Below are positions 1 through 5,824 of a stretch of DNA of 6,765 nucleotides, in pieces. Position numbers and translations under genes: made by a program. This stretch comes from GCA-003244245 sp032230565. Its GTDB lineage: Bacteria > Actinomycetota > Actinomycetes > Mycobacteriales > Pseudonocardiaceae. Below the pieces are notes generated by a model, which saw only the letters and a list, made by a program, of their open reading frames with translations, was not told the DNA's origin and ran no database searches. Where the stretch lies: positions 1 through 6,765 of the forward strand of contig JAVXWL010000226.1 in NCBI GenBank assembly GCA_032230565.1, in the 5' to 3' direction. Numbering within the stretch: the first letter of the stretch is position 1; every line of letters starts with the position of its first letter.

Positions 1-942
1 GGTATCGCGGGGATGGCAGAGCACAGCTGGCCGCTGTACACACTGGATGATGCGGTGCGGCTGCGCATGCATCTGCTCAACCGCCTCGAAGAGGCCGCTG
101 CGACCCCAGACCATGCCGCCGTGCCCATCATGGTGGTGGTGGTCGGCGGTGGCCCGACCGGAGTGGAGACCGCCGGGGCGCTCGCCTCGATGGGTCAGGA
201 GCTGGTCGGCCCCGCTACTGCCCTGCGGGTGATCCTCGTCGAGGCATTGCCGCGGCTGCTTGCCGCGTTCAGCCCGCGCTCGTCACAGCGGGCCCTGGAG
301 GATTTGCGACGCCGCGGCGTCGAGGTTCGCCTGGGTGAGACCGTCGACAGTGCCGACGCCGGTGGTGTGACGCTGGCCGACGGGCACCGGATCGAAACCG
401 ACACGGTGATCTGGGCTGCCGGAGTGCAGGCGAACCCGCTCGGCGCCGCGTTCGGCCTGGACGTCGACCGGCGCGGGCGGATCCTGGTCGACCCGCAGCT
501 GCAGGTCCCGGCCCACCCGAACGTGTTCGCCGCCGGCGACATCGCCGTCACGACACCTACTCACGGCGCAGCACCGCCGATGCTGGCATCGGCGGCCATC
601 CAAACCGGCCGGCACGCCGGCGAACAGGTATCTCGGCTCATCGAAGGTACCCCGTTAAGGCCGTTCCACTACCACGACAAGGGGATCATGGCCGTGCTCG
701 GGCGAGGTGACGCGGTGGCCGAGCTGCCACTGCGGCCACCCGCCGGAGGCACCAGCCGGTACCCGCTGCGGTTCGGCGGGCTGCCGGCGTGGCTGCTCTG
801 GTTAGGGGTGCACATCGTCTATCTGATCGGGTTTCGCAACCGGATCAAGGTGCTGCTCGACTGGGGATGGAGCTACTTCACCTCCCACGGTGCTGGTGCC
901 ATCCTGGTCCACCCACCGGATACCCGGCAACGCACCAGCTGA
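1..942 (+). CDS. ndh: Type II NADH:quinone oxidoreductase (NDH-2), 5'-truncated
   Basis: This is a single-subunit, non-proton-pumping flavoprotein that oxidises NADH and reduces the quinone pool (menaquinone in actinobacteria) at the inner face of the membrane. The frame is open to the left edge: the codons before the ATG at 13 read GIAG and run straight into the conserved AEHSWPLYTLDDA stretch, so that ATG is internal and the true start lies outside the window. About 313 residues are visible; the N-terminal FAD-binding Rossmann motif is missing. Seen, counting codons from base 1: the NADH-binding glycine motif GGGPTGVE (49-56), the second FAD contact VFAAGD (about 175-180), a YHDKGIMAVLGR segment (about 222-233) and a C-terminal amphipathic or hydrophobic region ending FRNRIKVLLDWGWSYFT, the family's membrane-contact helix. 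Stop TGA at 940-942. It faces the membrane-protein gene on the other strand 79 bp away. Other pyridine-nucleotide disulfide oxidoreductases are unlikely given the C-terminal region. Confidence 0.92.
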   Translation, partial: GIAGMAEHSWPLYTLDDAVRLRMHLLNRLEEAAATPDHAAVPIMVVVVGGGPTGVETAGALASMGQELVGPATALRVILVEALPRLLAAFSPRSSQRALEDLRRRGVEVRLGETVDSADAGGVTLADGHRIETDTVIWAAGVQANPLGAAFGLDVDRRGRILVDPQLQVPAHPNVFAAGDIAVTTPTHGAAPPMLASAAIQTGRHAGEQVSRLIEGTPLRPFHYHDKGIMAVLGRGDAVAELPLRPPAGGTSRYPLRFGGLPAWLLWLGVHIVYLIGFRNRIKVLLDWGWSYFTSHGAGAILVHPPDTRQRTS

Positions 943-962
943 GGTGGGCCACAGCTCACTCC

Positions 963-981
963 GCAGGCGCCGTCGGCCTGC
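963..981. terminator. Possible hairpin between convergent genes
   Basis: A perfect 6-bp inverted repeat, GCAGGC and GCCTGC, flanks a 7-nt loop about 20 nt after the ndh stop, in the 79-bp gap between two convergent genes. It has no T-tract, so if it ends transcription it is not a classical intrinsic terminator. The short stem could occur by chance in DNA this rich in GC. Confidence 0.3.
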
Positions 982-1021
982 ACTGCGGCATCGGAGTTCA
1001 TGCCGCCGCGGCTCACTGTTC

Positions 1022-1429
1022 TTATCCCCGCCGTGCGAGCACGACCGTCAACGCGCCCAGCAGGACACCGGAAGTGGCGGCACCAGCGACGGCCCAGCGC
1101 CCCCGCGACGGCAGGTCGCGCCACGAAGCAAGGGTCGCGGCCACGTCGACCGCGTCACAAAACGACCCGGCGACGGTCCAGCCCAGCAGTCCACGTGCGT
1201 TTCTCCGGGACGACGCGAGCAACGCGCCAACCCCGAGCGCGATGTCCCGACCGCCCGCGGCGCGACCTAACACCATCCCCGCCGGGCCGGCGGCCTGGAC
1301 CGCGCCCACCCACGCCCGAGCCATCAGATCTGGCCGCACCAGTGCGACGACGCCGATGGTGACCCGTCCGGCCCCCAGCGCCATCCCGCACAGTCGAGCT
1401 TGCGGCATCATTCTCGTCTTCCTGGGCAC
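1022..1429 (-). CDS. Small four-helix membrane protein of unknown function
   Basis: A 135-residue protein with four likely membrane helices at about residues 12-32, 48-72, 79-102 and 112-132, and short charged links such as SSRRNAR and SWRDLPSRGR. The GTG start at 1429 is supported by a good Shine-Dalgarno, GGGAAGG, at 1444-1438 with 8 nt spacing; two in-frame ATG codons 18 and 21 nt later are weaker choices. Conserved-looking polar spots (GRAAGGRD after helix 1, CDAVD in helix 3) resemble small uncharacterised actinobacterial membrane proteins of the DUF4267 kind, but this assignment is from memory and is tentative. No catalytic motif is visible. It is divergent from the LigD-like gene with 97 bp between the starts and convergent with ndh. 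The function is unknown; being coded opposite two other genes does not imply a shared pathway. The helix pattern and ribosome site make a real gene likely. Confidence 0.75.
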   Translation of the reverse strand: MPRKTRMMPQARLCGMALGAGRVTIGVVALVRPDLMARAWVGAVQAAGPAGMVLGRAAGGRDIALGVGALLASSRRNARGLLGWTVAGSFCDAVDVAATLASWRDLPSRGRWAVAGAATSGVLLGALTVVLARRG

Positions 1430-1478
1430 GGTCGTTACCTTCCCATGGCCTCGTCCGGTGGACCTGCCGGGAGGTGAT

Positions 1479-1503
1479 GTTGGTCCGACTCGGCTGCGGG
1501 TAT
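1479..1503 (+). promoter_or_regulatory. Putative SigF/SigB-type promoter of the LigD-like gene
   Basis: GGGTAT at 1498-1503 matches the -10 element of mycobacterial SigF (GTTT, N15-17, GGGTA) and Streptomyces SigB-type promoters. GTTG at 1479-1482, 15 nt upstream, matches three of four bases of the -35. Transcription would begin near 1510, about 17 nt before the ATG at 1527. The site is recognised by pattern only; the -35 match is partial. Confidence 0.5.
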
Positions 1504-1512
1504 ACCTGCTCC

Positions 1513-1530
1513 ATGGGCGAGGCTCGATGA
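1513..1530 (+). other. Five-codon ORF overlapping the LigD-like start
   Basis: ATG at 1513 opens a reading frame coding MGEAR, and its TGA (1528-1530) overlaps the LigD-like ATG as ATGA. It begins about 3 nt after the predicted transcription start, so it could be read from a nearly leaderless mRNA and couple translation to the main gene. This is seen in the sequence, but its translation is only inferred; so short an ORF may be chance. Confidence 0.25.
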
Positions 1531-3119
1531 GTGACCAGCAGGAGCGGCTGCGGGCCTACCGGGCCAAGCGCGACTTCTCGGTCACTGGGGAGCCGGCTGG
1601 GGGCGTGGCGCCGACCGGTCAGAGCCGGTTCGTCGTGCAACGCCACCGAGCCCGCCGGCTGCACTACGACCTGCGGCTGGAGGTGGATGGAGCCCTGGCC
1701 AGCTGGGCGGTGCCGAAGGGGCCGACGCTGGACCCCAAAGCCAGGCAACTGGCGGTCCATGTCGAGGACCATCCCCTTGAGTACTTCGACTTCGAGGGGA
1801 TCATCCCGAAGGGCGAATACGGCGGCGGCGACGTCATCGTCTGGGACTGGGGAACCTGGCAGCCCGCCGAGACCGACGACCCGGCACGGGCCATCGAGCG
1901 CGGTGAGCTGCACTTCGACCTACATGGCGAGAAACTCGCCGGCCGGTTCGTGCTCGTCCGCCGAGACGACGCCCGGCCGGGTAAAGAGCAGTGGCTGCTG
2001 ATCCACAAGAACGACGACTACGCGCGGCCCGGCTGGGACCCGGAGGGCCACCCCATGTCGGTGAAGACCGGACGGACCAACGATGAGGTTGCGGCGGCTC
2101 CGACGTCGCTGTGGCGCAGCGACAAGCCGGCCGCCGAAGCCACCGTTGCGTTGGCCCCGGCGCAGGTATGGGACCCACCGACCGCCGACGAGCTCGTCGA
2201 ACTGGACGCGCTCGGATCTGCCGGCCGGTGGGTCGTGCAGGGTCGTGAGCTCAAGCTGACCAACCTGGACAAGGTGCTGTTCCCGGGACGGGATCCGGAG
2301 CCCCCGGTCACCAAGCGGGACCTCATCCGCTATCACGCGTTGATCGCCCCGTTCATGCTCCGCTACCTCGCCGGTCGCCCGGTGAACTCCCACCGCTACC
2401 CCAACGGCGTGGACCGCCCGGGCTTCTGGCACAAGGAGGTCCCCAGCCACGCGCCGCAGTGGCTGTCCCGCTGGCGCAATGAGGAAGCCGACCCAGGCGA
2501 GGCGCAGTGCTACGCGGTCATCGACAGCGTTCCCGCGCTGGTCTGGCTAGCGAACTTCGCGGCAGTGGAGCTGCACCCGTGGACCTCGAAGCTTCCCGAC
2601 GTCCACCAGCCGACCTGGGCGCTGATCGACATCGATCCCGGTTCGGCCAGCAGCTTCGACGACGTCCTGGTGCTCGCCCGGCTCTACCGGGTGGCACTCG
2701 AGCACCTCGGCGTCACCGCGATGCCGAAGGTCACCGGCCAGCGCGGCGTACAGATCTGGGTCCCGGTCCGCGGTGGTTACACCTTCGCCGACACCAGAGT
2801 CTGGGTCGAGAAGGTGTCGCGCGCCATCGGCCGCACCGTCCCGGAACTGGTCAGCTGGGAATGGCACAAAGACCGCCGGCACGGGCTCGCGCGCCTGGAC
2901 TACACCCAGAACGCCATCAACAAGACGCTGGTGGCGCCGTTCAGCGCTCGGCCCTCAGCCGGCGCGCCGGTGTCCGTCCCCATCGGCTGGGACGAGCTGC
3001 AGGACCCCGCGCTGCGGCCGGACCGCTGGACGATCCGCACCGTGCTGGACCGGGTGAGCAGCGTCGGCGATCCGCTCGCCCCGCTCATCGGCCGGGCCCA
3101 AGACCTGCCGGCGTTATAG
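1527..3119 (+). CDS. ligD: LigD-like 3'-phosphoesterase/polymerase protein without ligase domain
   Basis: A 530-residue protein of bacterial non-homologous end joining. Residues about 32-150 form a LigD-type 3'-phosphoesterase domain, which trims 3'-ribonucleotides and 3'-phosphates at breaks. The residues matching the Pseudomonas LigD active site are present: H40, H46, D48, R50, H82 and Y86. After a linker, about 234-510 form the LigD polymerase (archaeo-eukaryotic primase) domain: LTNLDKVLFP near its start, metal-binding D368 and D370 in IDIDP, a motif II region VTGQRGVQ (402-409), and the third metal aspartate D458 in LDYTQN. The ATP-dependent ligase domain of canonical LigD is absent and the protein ends naturally with TAG, so joining would need a separate ligase; no Ku or ligase gene is in view. 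Motif II has Gln409 where the usual pattern has His. The frame is open far upstream, but the ATG at 1527 gives the natural domain start, with a modest GGCGAGG ribosome site. Its stop overlaps that of menC by 6 nt. Confidence 0.9.
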   Translation: MSDQQERLRAYRAKRDFSVTGEPAGGVAPTGQSRFVVQRHRARRLHYDLRLEVDGALASWAVPKGPTLDPKARQLAVHVEDHPLEYFDFEGIIPKGEYGGGDVIVWDWGTWQPAETDDPARAIERGELHFDLHGEKLAGRFVLVRRDDARPGKEQWLLIHKNDDYARPGWDPEGHPMSVKTGRTNDEVAAAPTSLWRSDKPAAEATVALAPAQVWDPPTADELVELDALGSAGRWVVQGRELKLTNLDKVLFPGRDPEPPVTKRDLIRYHALIAPFMLRYLAGRPVNSHRYPNGVDRPGFWHKEVPSHAPQWLSRWRNEEADPGEAQCYAVIDSVPALVWLANFAAVELHPWTSKLPDVHQPTWALIDIDPGSASSFDDVLVLARLYRVALEHLGVTAMPKVTGQRGVQIWVPVRGGYTFADTRVWVEKVSRAIGRTVPELVSWEWHKDRRHGLARLDYTQNAINKTLVAPFSARPSAGAPVSVPIGWDELQDPALRPDRWTIRTVLDRVSSVGDPLAPLIGRAQDLPAL

Positions 3120-4115
3120 CTGCGCGCGCTGTAGCTCGGCCTGTTGCACGGCCCGGACCCGGCGCAGCCGATCCCGCCACCAAGCAGCTCGCTGCGGATC
3201 GGTCAGCTCGTATTTTTCCAGCAGGCCAGGGTCGGGGGCGGGGCGCTTGTCTGGGATTGGAAGGTAGCCCTCGATGGCGCGTAAGGCCTCGGCTTCGGCG
3301 ACCACGTCGCCGCCGAGCAAGGACAGCGTGCCCAGCCCGCAGGCGAAATCCAGCTCCGGTAGCGCCGCTGCAAGAGCGAGTTGGGCGGCAAGCCCGACGC
3401 TGGTCTCCAGCGCGGAAGACACCACGCACGGCAGCCCGGCGGCCGCAGCGACCTGCAACGACCGGTGCACACCGCCCAGCGGGGTGCACTTGATCACCGC
3501 GATGTCGGCGGCTCCTGCGACGGCCACCCGCAGCGGGTCTCCGGCGCAGCGGATCGACTCGTCAGCGGCGATCCGCACGTCGACCTGGCGGCGGACGGCG
3601 GCGAGCTCGTCAATGCTGCGGCAGGGCTGCTCGACGTATTCGAGACCGCTCGCGGCCTTGTCGAGCCAGCGGATGTGGGCGACGGCGGTGTCGACGTCCC
3701 ACCGGCCGTTGGCGTCCACCCGGATCACCCCGCCGGGACCCAGCGCGTCGCGGACCGCCTCGACTCGTGCCAGGTCCTCGGACAGCGACTCTGGGTGGTC
3801 AGCGACCTTCACCTTGGCGGTGCGGCATCCGGACCCGGCGGTGATCTCGTGCGCACGCTGCGGGCCGACCGCCGGGACGGTGCAGTTGACCGGGATGCGA
3901 TCGCGCACCGGTGGCGGCCAGCCGATGGTGCACTGCTCGATGGCGGTGGCCAACCACGGGGCGCACTCGGCGTCGTCGTACCCCGCGAACGGGCAGAACT
4001 CACCCCACCCACCGGGGCCCTCGATCAGCATCCCTTCCCGAATGGTGATCCCCCGGAACCGCACGCGCATCGGGATGGCGTACCCGCGGGCGCCGTCGAA
4101 ATCGACCGTGCGCAT
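3114..4115 (-). CDS. menC: o-Succinylbenzoate synthase (MenC)
   Basis: An enolase-superfamily enzyme that dehydrates SHCHC to o-succinylbenzoate in menaquinone synthesis; cytosolic, needs a divalent metal. Counting from the ATG at 4115 (333 residues, close to the 326 of M. tuberculosis MenC), the N-terminal capping domain has PMRVRFRGITIREG and GWGEFCPF, and the barrel carries the family residues in order: K101 and K103 (AKVKV), D134 (RVDANG), E162 (YVEQP), D185 (ADES) and K209 (IKCTPLGG). All catalytic and metal ligands are present, so it looks active. The start is uncertain: an ATG at 4148 would add 11 residues and a TTG at 4214 would add 33; none has a well-spaced Shine-Dalgarno (AGAGG lies only 2 nt before 4115, AAGGA lies 12 nt before 4148). 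4115 was chosen because the conserved region begins soon after it. No menD, menB or menE lies beside it. TAA at 3116-3114 overlaps the LigD-like stop. Confidence 0.93.
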   Translation of the reverse strand: MRTVDFDGARGYAIPMRVRFRGITIREGMLIEGPGGWGEFCPFAGYDDAECAPWLATAIEQCTIGWPPPVRDRIPVNCTVPAVGPQRAHEITAGSGCRTAKVKVADHPESLSEDLARVEAVRDALGPGGVIRVDANGRWDVDTAVAHIRWLDKAASGLEYVEQPCRSIDELAAVRRQVDVRIAADESIRCAGDPLRVAVAGAADIAVIKCTPLGGVHRSLQVAAAAGLPCVVSSALETSVGLAAQLALAAALPELDFACGLGTLSLLGGDVVAEAEALRAIEGYLPIPDKRPAPDPGLLEKYELTDPQRAAWWRDRLRRVRAVQQAELQRAQL

Positions 4116-4330
4116 CGCCTCTGTGCCGACTTCGTTCGGGCTACGCATCAGGTGCTGACGTCCTTGCCTCGGCGGTTCAAGAGCTGGCGCGCAGTCTTTC
4201 AGGGCGGCGCTCAATGGGAAGCAACATACGCACGAAAGGCACCACGCCGTCTACCGGCATCCGGACAGCAGGGCAGTTGTCAAGTCACGCCTGCCGAGTT
4301 CCATGCGTCGGCGACACGCGTGCTGATGAG

Positions 4331-4356
4331 GGGTGGAAAGCCAGTGATTGGGGTAT
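4331..4356 (+). promoter_or_regulatory. Putative SigF/SigB-type promoter of the GlsB-like gene
   Basis: GGGTAT at 4351-4356 resembles the -10 of SigF/SigB-type stress promoters. GGGT at 4331-4334, 16 nt upstream, fits the looser Streptomyces SigB -35 (GNNT), but only partly fits the mycobacterial GTTT. Transcription would begin near 4363, leaving a leader of about 29 nt that holds the ribosome site. The box lies inside a perfect 12-bp palindrome, GGGGTATACCCC (4350-4361). Confidence 0.45.
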
Positions 4357-4378
4357 ACCCCCGGATATGCCATCCATC

Positions 4379-4384
4379 GGGAGG
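4379..4384 (+). promoter_or_regulatory. Strong ribosome binding site of the GlsB-like gene
   Basis: GGGAGG lies 7 nt before the ATG at 4392. This decides the start, because the same reading frame is open without a stop for nearly 1 kb upstream, across the menC region. Confidence 0.8.
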
Positions 4385-4391
4385 TAGCGAC

Positions 4392-4670
4392 ATGACCATC
4401 ACCGGCATCATCTCCGCGATCATCATCGGACTCATCATCGGCGCGCTGGGCCGCTTGGTCGTGCCGGGCAAGCAAGCCATCCCGATCTGGCTGACCATCA
4501 TCATCGGCATCATCGCTGCCTTCATCGGCTACGCGATCGCGAACGCGATCGGATACGCCAACGCGAACGGCGGCATACCCTGGGGTTTGCTCATCATCCA
4601 GGTCATCCTCGCCGCGATCGGCGTCTCCATCGCCGCGGGCGCCTACGCCCGTCGCGGAATCACCCGCTAG
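4392..4670 (+). CDS. GlsB/YeaQ/YmgE-family stress membrane protein
   Basis: A 92-residue, very hydrophobic protein with three likely membrane helices at about residues 3-20, 31-52 and 63-84. The signature between helices 1 and 2, IIGALGRLVVPGKQ, together with the size and ending ARRG, matches the GlsB/YeaQ/YmgE family (also called transglycosylase-associated protein), small membrane proteins often induced by stress or stationary phase; their biochemical role is unknown. An unusual feature is an Ala/Asn-rich loop (YAIANAIGYANANGG, about 47-61) between helices 2 and 3. The start has a strong Shine-Dalgarno and a stress-type promoter box about 36 nt upstream. Its TAG shares bases with the TAG of the hydrolase on the other strand (CTAG, 4667-4670). 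It is divergent from menC. The family assignment is confident; the link to a stress sigma factor is inferred from the promoter motif. Confidence 0.9.
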   Translation: MTITGIISAIIIGLIIGALGRLVVPGKQAIPIWLTIIIGIIAAFIGYAIANAIGYANANGGIPWGLLIIQVILAAIGVSIAAGAYARRGITR

Positions 4671-5704
4671 CGAGCTGGTGCCTCTGCGATCTGGTGGCAC
4701 AACCACGCGAGGGCGAGCGGGTAACGGTAGTCGATGCCGCCGTGGCCGGCGTCGAACAGCTCGAAGTGCACCCGCTGGTCGGGTAGCCCGGCGGCGCGTA
4801 GTTGGTCGCGGAATGCCTGCGTGCCGAGATCGAGGTACCACTCGTCGCGGGTACCGGCGTCGAGCCATACGGCGCGCAATGAGCGCAGTGCCTCGGCGTA
4901 CCGGGGTGCCATCCGCACCGGATCCCAGTCCAGCCAACGCTGCCAGGTCTCCGGTCGGAGCACCCCGGTGCGGGGGTCGAACGGTAGCTCCGGAGTGCCG
5001 TCCTCGCGGGCGGAGAAGCACGCGGAGATGCCCAGCGTCATGAGCAGGTCCTTGTCAGCGGGCTTGGTGAACGGGGTCCGGGACCGGAAATCGGCCCACC
5101 AGGCGCTGATGTCGCCGTCGTAATCGCGCAGATGGCGCACCGACTTGCCGAACTCGGCGAGATAACACAGCTCGTACAACGAGTCCCCGGCGTGGCTGGC
5201 CAGCGCACCGAACAGGTCCGGTCGCAGCATCGGGGTAATCATGGCGCCGAACCCACCGGAGGACTTGCCGCTGATCGCCCGGTGCGCCCGGTCGGGCAGC
5301 GTCCGGTAGTGCGCGTCGACGAACGGCACTACCTCGTCGCACAGGTAGCTGTGGTAGCGCCCGGTACCCGGGGAGTCGACGAACTGGCTGCCGCCATAGG
5401 CCGTCCAGGCATCTACGAAGACCAGGAGCGCAGGCGGGACGTCGCCAGCGGCGAAGACGGCGTCCGCAGTCTCCGGGAATGGCTGGCGGAACGGATTGCG
5501 GTTGCGCCACATCGCCAGATGCCCGGTGTACCCCTGGATCACATAGACGCTCGGGTACCGCTGTTGCGAACTGTCATAGCCTGGCGGGACATAGACCCAC
5601 AGCGGCCGGCGTGCCGGGTCGCCCAAGGGATTGCCCCGCAGCAGCAGACTCTCGATCACAAGCTCGTCGAGCCGGCCAGCGAGTACGGCAGACCAGGGCA
5701 GCAT
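4667..5704 (-). CDS. Esterase-D-type alpha/beta hydrolase
   Basis: A 345-residue putative carboxylesterase of the enterochelin esterase/esterase D superfamily (PF00756 type), which includes mycolyltransferases and S-formylglutathione hydrolases. Counting from the ATG at 5704: a first beta strand RPLWVYVPPGY (33-43), oxyanion-side strand SVYVIQGYTGH, nucleophile elbow GKSSGG with Ser148 in the G-x-S-x-G pattern, an acidic residue in LDAGTRDEWY (D282 or D287) and His321 in DAGHGG. The triad is therefore complete. No signal peptide is visible, so it is probably cytosolic and its substrate is unknown. A GTG at 5743 would add 13 residues but lacks a ribosome site; the ATG at 5704 has GGTAGG 3 nt upstream, a short spacing. 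A GGGTAC at 5732-5727 could be a stress-type -10 box, but no good -35 accompanies it. The gene follows the Hsp70-like gene on the same strand with 120 bp between them and overlaps the GlsB-like stop by 4 nt. Confidence 0.85.
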   Translation of the reverse strand: MLPWSAVLAGRLDELVIESLLLRGNPLGDPARRPLWVYVPPGYDSSQQRYPSVYVIQGYTGHLAMWRNRNPFRQPFPETADAVFAAGDVPPALLVFVDAWTAYGGSQFVDSPGTGRYHSYLCDEVVPFVDAHYRTLPDRAHRAISGKSSGGFGAMITPMLRPDLFGALASHAGDSLYELCYLAEFGKSVRHLRDYDGDISAWWADFRSRTPFTKPADKDLLMTLGISACFSAREDGTPELPFDPRTGVLRPETWQRWLDWDPVRMAPRYAEALRSLRAVWLDAGTRDEWYLDLGTQAFRDQLRAAGLPDQRVHFELFDAGHGGIDYRYPLALAWLCHQIAEAPAR

Positions 5705-5750
5705 GCGCCTACCGTACGTGCCGGGTGTACCCAATAACGCCACCCACGCC

Positions 5751-5767
5751 GCGCCGGCGGCCGGCGC
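5751..5767. terminator. GC-rich palindrome downstream of the Hsp70-like gene
   Basis: GCGCCGGC and GCCGGCGC form perfect 8-bp arms about a single G. As RNA this could fold into a 7-bp all-GC stem with a 3-nt loop. It lies about 57 nt beyond the Hsp70-like stop and 47 nt before the hydrolase ATG. It may end the Hsp70 transcript without a U-tract, or act as an operator for the hydrolase; the sequence alone cannot decide. Confidence 0.35.
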
Positions 5768-5824
5768 TCCCGAGGCATTCCGCAGACTCTCCGCCGCGGC
5801 TGGTAATCGCGATCACTGTCCTTC

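Larger units (their letters stand above)
4116..4391. other. Divergent intergenic region between menC and the GlsB-like gene
   Basis: This 276-bp gap holds the alternative menC starts (4148 ATG, 4214 TTG), the GGGTAT promoter and palindrome near 4350, and the GlsB-like ribosome site. No tRNA, repeat or convincing small gene was seen in the rest; a clear menC promoter was not found. Confidence 0.6.

Noticed and set aside
789..1526. In-frame upstream extension of the LigD-like frame
   Set aside because: The extension overlaps the ndh 3' end and the opposite-strand membrane-protein gene, has low-complexity Ala/Pro/Arg content, and the phosphoesterase domain begins naturally after the ATG at 1527.
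4165..4190. GGTTCAAGAGC resembling a tRNA T-arm
   Set aside because: No acceptor, anticodon or D-arm partners can be paired around it on either strand.
4350..4361. GGGGTATACCCC as a CsoR-type metal operator
   Set aside because: The G/C blocks and central TA resemble such sites only superficially, and no metal transporter or CsoR gene is near.
4355..4380. Minus-strand use of the palindrome as a stress-type promoter for menC
   Set aside because: The minus strand also reads GGGTAT, but no -35 match is found 14-16 nt upstream and the leader would exceed 200 nt.
3381..4391. Upstream extension of the GlsB-like frame
   Set aside because: It is antisense to menC; the family begins at the ATG at 4392, which has a strong ribosome site.
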